Positions 7,003-9,405 of a stretch of 9,405 nt of DNA are shown piece by piece. The translations under genes and the position numbers were made by a program. Within the stretch, counting starts at the first letter, position 1, and each line of letters begins with the position of its first letter. Source of the DNA: an uncultured Lacibacter sp. (GTDB taxonomy: Bacteria > Bacteroidota > Bacteroidia > Chitinophagales > Chitinophagaceae); contig NZ_CAMLGT010000149.1 in NCBI RefSeq assembly GCF_946479605.1, positions 1 to 9,405 on the forward strand, read 5' to 3'. Below the pieces are notes generated by a model that saw nothing but the letters and a program-made list of their open reading frames with translations, was not told where the DNA came from and did no database searches.

Positions 7003-7010
7003 CAAAAGTA
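7003..7010 (-). promoter_or_regulatory. Bacteroidota -7 element TACTTTTG for purB
   Basis: The minus strand reads TACTTTTG followed by CGCTGC, an exact TAnnTTTG match. It is the only such match I found in the purB upstream region. It would start a transcript near 6996, about 120 nt before the purB start codon. No TTG box is visible at the standard -33 spacing; the nearest TTTTG is 25 bp upstream. Confidence 0.5.
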
Positions 7011-7056
7011 AATGAATTGAAGAATACCGGCATAACAAAACCCCTGTTGGCGGTTT

Positions 7057-7080
7057 ATTTGCCGTTATTGACCGGCAAAT
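7057..7080. promoter_or_regulatory. Perfect 8-bp palindrome upstream of mqnA, possible operator
   Basis: ATTTGCCG (7057-7064) and CGGCAAAT (7073-7080) form a perfect inverted repeat with an 8-bp spacer, ending 16 bp before the mqnA start codon. The left arm overlaps TTTATTTG (7054-7061), which matches the -7 consensus except for one base, so a protein bound here could control mqnA transcription. There is no T run, so it is not a terminator. If transcribed, it could also form a hairpin close to the ribosome binding site. No regulator is identified. Confidence 0.4.
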
Positions 7081-7086
7081 TTATTT

Positions 7087-7094
7087 AAAGGAAA
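7087..7094 (+). promoter_or_regulatory. Shine-Dalgarno-like AAAGGAAA of mqnA
   Basis: The purine tract AAAGGAAA lies two bases before the mqnA ATG, with its GGA core 4 bp upstream of the start. It is the only start in this window with a recognisable Shine-Dalgarno-like tract, which is usual for Bacteroidota where most starts lack one. It supports the 7097 start. Confidence 0.5.
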
Positions 7095-7096
7095 TC

Positions 7097-7846
7097 ATGA
7101 GCGAAAAGCATAAGATTAAAATTGGAGCTGTGAGTTATTTGAACACCAGACCAATGATGTATGGTATGCAGAACGAGGCGTTTCTGCAGGAACATGAGCT
7201 GGTGCCTGATTACCCGGCAAAAGTGGCTCAAATGCTGAAAAACGGTGATGTGGATGTTGCATTGGTGCCGGTTGGTTTTTTGAGGGAATTGCAGGAGTAT
7301 CATATTGTGAGCGATTATTGTATTGGTGCGGAGTATGAGGTAGCTTCTGTATGTCTTTTCAGCGAGGTGCCGGTTGATCAGCTCACAACTGTTTATCTTG
7401 ATTACCAAAGCCGCACTTCGGTAGCGTTGGCAAAAGTGCTGATGAGAGAGTTTTGGGGTATTTCACCACAACTGATCGATGCACGTGATGAGAGTTATCG
7501 CACCAAAATTGAAGGCACAACAGGAGCCGTGGTTATTGGCGACAGGGCTTTGGAGCAACGTCGTCTATCAACATATATATACGATCTGGCTACTGAATGG
7601 CGTTCAATGACAGGTTTGCCGTTTGTGTTTGCAGTATGGGTGAGTACAAAGCCCATGAGCAAAGAATGGATAGAGCAGTTTAATGCAGCGAATGCAGCAG
7701 GCTTTGCATTTATTGATGAAATTGCTGAGGCACAAAAATATCCTGTTTACGATCTGAAGAAATACTACACCCATAACATCTCGTATAAACTTGATGATGA
7801 TAAGCGAAAAGGTATGCAGCGGTTTCTTGATTTTTTAACTGCATAA
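7097..7846 (+). CDS. mqnA: Chorismate dehydratase, futalosine menaquinone pathway
   Basis: MqnA dehydrates chorismate to 3-[(1-carboxyvinyl)oxy]benzoate, the first committed step of the futalosine route to menaquinone. The 249-residue cytoplasmic protein has the periplasmic-binding-protein fold of the MqnA/MqnD family without a signal peptide. Visible signatures are IKIGAVSYLNTRPM (7-20), the GDVDVALVPVGFL segment (50-62), LDYQSRTSVALAK (101-113) with the Ser-Arg-Thr-Ser ligand-loop pattern, TGAVVIGDRAL (142-152) and DLATEWRSMTGLPFVFAVW (163-181). The 'SYLNTRP' start separates it from MqnD, which begins with a 'SPCPNDTF' motif. Length is typical. It implies that this organism makes menaquinone by the futalosine rather than the classical Men route, though no other mqn gene is in view. 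The next gene starts 15 bp downstream on the same strand. Confidence 0.93.
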   Translation: MSEKHKIKIGAVSYLNTRPMMYGMQNEAFLQEHELVPDYPAKVAQMLKNGDVDVALVPVGFLRELQEYHIVSDYCIGAEYEVASVCLFSEVPVDQLTTVYLDYQSRTSVALAKVLMREFWGISPQLIDARDESYRTKIEGTTGAVVIGDRALEQRRLSTYIYDLATEWRSMTGLPFVFAVWVSTKPMSKEWIEQFNAANAAGFAFIDEIAEAQKYPVYDLKKYYTHNISYKLDDDKRKGMQRFLDFLTA

Positions 7847-7861
7847 TGTTTATTTTTAAAG

Positions 7862-9405
7862 ATGCCTCTTATCTGCTTGCATTACATACGAAGTTTTATT
7901 TGTTTACAGCTTTTTTTAGTGACAGCAGGTACGCTTTGTGCGCAGGAACTGCGGTATCAATTCAAAAATTACACCCCTTCAGATGGGTTGCCAAGTTCTG
8001 AAACCTACCAGGTGCTGCGTGATGCTTCTAATTACATGTGGTTTGCAACCGACCATGGTGTAACAAGATATAATGGTTACCGGTTTGAAACGTTTAATCT
8101 TCCGGATAATTCCATCATGGGTTTGTATGAAGACTGGAAGAAACGGGTGTGGGTCTATACTTTTTCAGGACGGTTGTTTTATTATGAAAACGGGAAGTTT
8201 CATCATTACAAATGGAATGATAGATTGGTGAATGCGGTCAAGCCAGGGATTATACAAACAATCCATGTAGATAGTAGTGACATGGTACATGCGTCGTCTT
8301 CAGGACCATATTACATAACAGTTACAGACAGAGGGGAGTTGAGCAGACAAGCCGAAGTTAATTCTGTAGCAAAATTTGCGGCTTTTGAAAGTGGAGAATC
8401 TGATTTTTTTGTAAGGGTTGTCACATTCCCGGAAAAGTTTCAAGGGATAAGAGTTGTTGTTCATGATAGCATCAGTGAATTCGATATTTCAATCGGCAAG
8501 AAAAAAATGTTTGTCCGTTTGCCTAAACTAATACAACATGAAAGGTGCAGGATAAAAAAGCTTTCTGATGGCAGGTTGATTTTGTATACAAAAGAAGGCT
8601 ATTGCCTGATCGGATCAAAAGAAAAATACCATTTTATTTCGACGTCCTATACAATAGATGATGTTGAAGAAGTTAATGGGAATTATTTTTTAGCAACTGA
8701 CAAAGGAGTAATAATTATTAATTATAAAGGCGACATAATTGAAAAATATCTTGATGGAGTATATATTACCTCTATTGAAAAGGATTATGAGGGTGGGCTG
8801 TGGCTTACTTCGCATACAAACGGGTTGTATTATCTAAATTATTTTAAGATTAAACATCTTTCAAAAGATGCGAAAATTATAGACAAGCGATTCAATATTG
8901 TTTATAGGCTAAGTGATACTTCAATTTTGGCTGGTACACAAGGAGGAGAACTGTTTAGGTTTAAGCAGCCGTTTTTGTTTCAGGAAAAGCAATTGAACTT
9001 GAAGAATATTGTTTCTTTTCATGAGGTCAGGCCGGGTCTCATACTGGTAGGAGGGTCGATTGGTTGGTTTGATTCGAAAATGTGGCAGGCGTATTCTGTA
9101 TCCAAACCCAATCCTGTAACATATTTTCAGATTCCAAATAATTCAAATTTTATTGTTAAAGACAGTGTCTTATACAGTGGTATGGCATCGGCAGTATTTG
9201 AATATAAACATGAAGAATTCAGAATTCCCTCTAATTATTATATCGAAAAAGAAAGCTTCAGGACTTCAAAATTATTTTTGGAGAATGACGGGAATATTCT
9301 GATCGGAAATCATTTTGGGCTATGGCGGTACACGAATGGATCTCTTAGGTCTTATGATTCAACAAAGAAACTTCTTAGTTCACGTATTACAGATATTGCA
9401 TATTA
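7862..9405 (+). CDS. Two-component regulator propeller protein, N-terminal part (probable sensor kinase)
   Basis: I read an uninterrupted frame from ATG 7862 to the window end: 514 full codons and no stop, so the gene is cut by the edge. Residues 1-28 form a signal peptide ending Cys-Ala-Gln. The mature part opens with the typical YTPSDGLPSSETYQVLRD (37-54), then YMWFATDHGVTRYNGYRF (58-75). This is the start of the beta-propeller input domain of Bacteroidota sensor proteins (Reg_prop repeats, pattern 'D..G..W..T..G..RY'). Further blades appear near 92-118 (IMGLYEDWKKRVWVYTFSG), 304-322 (SIEKDYEGGLWLTSHTNGL) and 474-490 (LENDGNILIGNHFGLWR). Full-length relatives continue with a Y_Y_Y domain, one membrane helix and a histidine kinase, often LytS-like, or a DNA-binding output. 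That part is outside the window, so kinase activity is inference. The gene follows mqnA by 15 bp with no terminator between. Parts are AT-rich: 15 of 60 bases are G/C at 8701-8760. Confidence 0.85.
   Translation, partial: MPLICLHYIRSFICLQLFLVTAGTLCAQELRYQFKNYTPSDGLPSSETYQVLRDASNYMWFATDHGVTRYNGYRFETFNLPDNSIMGLYEDWKKRVWVYTFSGRLFYYENGKFHHYKWNDRLVNAVKPGIIQTIHVDSSDMVHASSSGPYYITVTDRGELSRQAEVNSVAKFAAFESGESDFFVRVVTFPEKFQGIRVVVHDSISEFDISIGKKKMFVRLPKLIQHERCRIKKLSDGRLILYTKEGYCLIGSKEKYHFISTSYTIDDVEEVNGNYFLATDKGVIIINYKGDIIEKYLDGVYITSIEKDYEGGLWLTSHTNGLYYLNYFKIKHLSKDAKIIDKRFNIVYRLSDTSILAGTQGGELFRFKQPFLFQEKQLNLKNIVSFHEVRPGLILVGGSIGWFDSKMWQAYSVSKPNPVTYFQIPNNSNFIVKDSVLYSGMASAVFEYKHEEFRIPSNYYIEKESFRTSKLFLENDGNILIGNHFGLWRYTNGSLRSYDSTKKLLSSRITDIAY

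Overview
The window reads as ordinary chromosome from a Bacteroidota bacterium, most likely a member of the Chitinophagaceae or a close relative. This is inferred from protein types, promoter style and intergenic repeats, not from an rRNA gene. Three predicted promoters carry the Bacteroidota -7 element TAnnTTTG, only one start codon has a clear Shine-Dalgarno-like tract, and the secreted proteins end their signal peptides in '-AQ'. The acyl-CoA carboxylase and the DUF6580 membrane protein also look like Bacteroidota forms.

Layout from left to right: a secreted family GH95 alpha-L-fucosidase-type glycosidase (36-2411, +); a minus-strand tRNA-Ala(GGC) with its own -7 element and a UUCG-loop terminator (2432-2554); a carboxyltransferase beta subunit of the methylcrotonyl/propionyl-CoA carboxylase superfamily (2634-4259, +); a bidirectional terminator plus a patch of REP-like repeats (4266-4425); a DUF6580 membrane protein (4426-4983, -), divergent from a YraN-family nuclease-fold protein (5092-5445, +). 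A repeat-derived terminator then separates yraN from purB (5527-6873, -). A 223-bp intergenic region holds an inverted array of 7-bp repeats and a perfect 8-bp palindrome. It is followed by mqnA (7097-7846, +) and by the first ~514 codons of a secreted or periplasmic two-component-regulator propeller protein (7862 to the window end, +) that runs off the edge.

Functionally this is a mix of housekeeping and catabolic genes rather than one pathway: purine synthesis (PurB), menaquinone synthesis by the futalosine route (MqnA), acyl-CoA carboxylation, fucoside hydrolysis and a possible environmental sensor. Only mqnA and the propeller gene are close enough (15 bp, same strand, no terminator between them) to suggest cotranscription. 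The others are single genes bounded by strand switches or terminators.

I found no mobile element, CRISPR array, phage gene, defence system or obviously new multi-gene system. The most interesting material is intergenic: three repeat types sitting exactly between genes (two partly built into terminators or leaders), an inverted heptad-repeat array in the predicted purB leader, a palindrome in front of mqnA, and a recurring GCTGYATG start context.
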